Source: RPQJ01 sp044226195 (GTDB lineage: Bacteria > Pseudomonadota > Gammaproteobacteria > Steroidobacterales > Steroidobacteraceae). From it: DNA of 14,813 nucleotides. The notes under the pieces were generated by a model. The model was not told where the DNA came from and made no database searches. It saw nothing but the letters and a program-made list of their open reading frames with translations. This document shows, one piece after another, positions 13,396 to 14,813 of this stretch (the stretch's first letter is position 1; every line of letters begins with the position of its first letter). The DNA lies in the NCBI GenBank assembly GCA_044226195.1, contig JBGAHO010000075.1, positions 1 to 14,813 on the forward strand. The letters run 5' to 3'. The position numbers were made by a program, and so were the translations under genes.

Positions 13396-14721
13396 ATGGC
13401 CGCCCAACCCTCGTTCGACCGCGCCGACCTCGAAGCCTTCTGGATGCCGTTCACCGCGAACCGGCAGTTCAAGTCCAAGCCGCGCCTGCTCGCGCGCTCG
13501 GAAGGCATGCACTACTGGACGCCGGACGGACGGCAGATCCTCGACGGCGTGGCGGGCCTGTGGTGCGTCAACGCGGGCCACGGCCGCAAGGAGATCGCCG
13601 AGGCGGTCAGCAAGCAGATCCACGAGATGGAGTACGCGCCGCCCTTCCAGATGGGCCACCCGGGCGCGTTCGAGCTCGCCAATGAAGTGGTGCACTGGCT
13701 GCCGAAGGGCATCGACCACGTGTTCTTCACCAACTCGGGGTCCGAGTCGGTCGACACCGCGCTCAAGATCGCCCTCGCCTACCACCGCATCCGCGGCGAA
13801 GGCACGCGCACGCGCTTCATCGGCCGCGAGCGCGGCTACCACGGCGTGGGCTTCGGCGGCATCACCGTCGGCGGCATGGTCAACAACCGCAAGTTCTTCG
13901 GCGCGATGCTGCCGGGCGTCGACCACCTGCCGCACACGCACGACCTCAAGCACAACGCGTTCACGCGCGGGCAGCCCGAGTGGGGCGCGCACCTCGCGGA
14001 CGACCTCGAGCGCATCGTCGCGCTGCACGACGCGAGCAACATCGCCGCGGTGATCGTCGAGCCGGTGGCCGGTTCGACCGGCGTGCTGATGCCGCCGAAG
14101 GGCTACCTCGAGCGGCTGCGCGAGATCTGCACCAGGCACGGCATCCTGCTGATCTTCGACGAGGTGATCACGGGCTTCGGGCGCCTGGGCTCGCCGTTCG
14201 CGGCCGAGCACTTCGGCGTCCTGCCGGACATGATCACGATGGCCAAGGGCCTCACCAACGGCGCCATCCCGATGGGCGCGGTGGCGGCGCGCAAGGAGAT
14301 CTACGACGCGTTCATGACCGGCCCGGAGAGCGCGATCGAGCTGTTCCACGGCTACACCTATTCGGCACACCCGGTGGCGTGCGCCGCGGGCATCGCCACG
14401 CAGCAGATCTACAAACGCGAAGGCCTGCTCACGCGCGCCAAGGACATGGAAGCGTACTGGGCCGACGGCGTGCACTCGCTCAAGGGGCTGCCGCACGTCA
14501 TCGACCTGCGCAACATGGGCCTGATCGGCGCGATCGAGCTCGACGCCATCCCGGGCAAGCCGGGACTGCGGGGCTTCGAGACCTTCGTGCGCGCGTTCGA
14601 GGCTGGCATCCTGATCCGCGTCACGGGCGACATCATCGCGCTGTCGCCGCCGCTCATCATCGAGCGCAAGCACATCGACGAGTTGTTCGCGAAGCTGGCC
14701 GAGGTGCTGAAGGCGGGGTGA
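13396..14721 (+). CDS. Omega-amino acid:pyruvate aminotransferase (class III, PLP)
   Basis: A 441-residue class III aminotransferase, closely similar throughout to the beta-alanine:pyruvate (omega-amino acid:pyruvate) aminotransferase of Pseudomonas. It moves an omega-amino group to pyruvate, giving alanine and a semialdehyde; cytoplasmic. Visible residues: W-M-P-F-T-A-N-R (16-23), N-S-G-S-E-S (113-118) for the PLP phosphate, Y-H-G (148-150), D255 in I-F-D-E-V-I-T-G-F-G-R, the Schiff-base K284 in T-M-A-K-G-L-T-N-G-A, H-G-Y-T-Y-S-A-H-P (318-326), and R408 at the place of the carboxylate-binding Arg of the Pseudomonas enzyme. The ATG at 13396 has a GGAAA site 5 nt upstream. It is divergent from the PuuR-like regulator and aldehyde dehydrogenase, so the semialdehyde probably goes to that dehydrogenase. 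Beta-alanine, GABA or putrescine-type amines are all possible substrates. Confidence 0.9.
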   Translation: MAAQPSFDRADLEAFWMPFTANRQFKSKPRLLARSEGMHYWTPDGRQILDGVAGLWCVNAGHGRKEIAEAVSKQIHEMEYAPPFQMGHPGAFELANEVVHWLPKGIDHVFFTNSGSESVDTALKIALAYHRIRGEGTRTRFIGRERGYHGVGFGGITVGGMVNNRKFFGAMLPGVDHLPHTHDLKHNAFTRGQPEWGAHLADDLERIVALHDASNIAAVIVEPVAGSTGVLMPPKGYLERLREICTRHGILLIFDEVITGFGRLGSPFAAEHFGVLPDMITMAKGLTNGAIPMGAVAARKEIYDAFMTGPESAIELFHGYTYSAHPVACAAGIATQQIYKREGLLTRAKDMEAYWADGVHSLKGLPHVIDLRNMGLIGAIELDAIPGKPGLRGFETFVRAFEAGILIRVTGDIIALSPPLIIERKHIDELFAKLAEVLKAG

Positions 14722-14813
14722 GCCCGGCGTCGAATGGCTGTCGCCATCTCCCATAGGGCGTTATCGCATTTCTCCTGATGCCGTCCGGGCCCGTATCTGT
14801 GCATCGTCGGCCG
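14722..14813. other. Right-edge non-coding stretch, nothing identified
   Basis: No gene, clear promoter or strong terminator is visible. A weak 5-bp hairpin (ATGGC at 14734-14738 with GCCAT at 14743-14747) follows the aminotransferase stop but lacks a T-run. A late ATG at 14778 opens a frame to the window edge but has no ribosome binding site. Confidence 0.5.

Noticed and set aside
12047..14053. A 668-codon open frame on + spanning the regulator and part of the aminotransferase
   Set aside because: It is antisense to the dehydrogenase and regulator and out of frame with the aminotransferase, with no recognisable motif.
14778..14813. Possible gene start running off the right edge
   Set aside because: Only 12 codons are visible, with no ribosome binding site or recognisable residues.

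Overview
The window is a GC-rich (about two thirds G+C by eye), densely packed stretch of bacterial chromosome. A fused RlmKL methyltransferase, an E. coli-like QueD and close relatives of E. coli PuuC and PuuR point to a Proteobacterium, most likely a high-GC member of Gammaproteobacteria. That assignment is inference from gene families, because no rRNA or other taxonomic marker is present. I saw no tRNA, rRNA, CRISPR array, insertion sequence or prophage gene. Two partly characterised proteins (a DUF885 protein and a MaoC-Pta fusion) have altered catalytic motifs and are the most interesting items.

Region 1 (1-5662). The 3' end of an amidohydrolase-type gene on + meets a convergent small lipoprotein gene on -. 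Next comes a tight minus-strand run, in transcription order: aguB (N-carbamoylputrescine amidase), an exonuclease/GIY-YIG/UvrC-like DNA-repair fusion, rlmKL (23S rRNA methyltransferase) and queD (7-deazaguanine pathway). The junctions are 10 nt, an 8-nt overlap and 40 nt, so these functionally unrelated genes probably share one transcript.

Region 2 (5663-6922). A divergent intergenic region carries a roughly 52-bp near-perfect inverted repeat. It leads into a + strand gene for an inner-membrane protein joining DUF937, one transmembrane helix and an OmpA-type peptidoglycan-binding domain. A strong hairpin terminator follows, between this gene and the convergent gene cluster.

Region 3 (6923-14721). 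A catabolic module is arranged around one divergent promoter region near 13.34 kb. On + is an omega-amino acid:pyruvate aminotransferase. On - are a PuuR-like HTH/cupin repressor, a PuuC-like aldehyde dehydrogenase, a MaoC-phosphate acetyltransferase fusion, acetate kinase and an exported DUF885 protein. The three junctions from aldehyde dehydrogenase to acetate kinase and the regulator are tight (16 nt, ATGA overlap, ATGA overlap). The simplest reading is that an omega-amine or omega-amino acid is transaminated to an aldehyde, oxidised to an acid or acyl-CoA, and that acyl-CoA is then converted through an acyl phosphate to acid plus ATP. The actual substrate cannot be read from the sequence; a beta-alanine or polyamine type compound is the leading guess. 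The last 92 nt after the aminotransferase hold nothing I can support.
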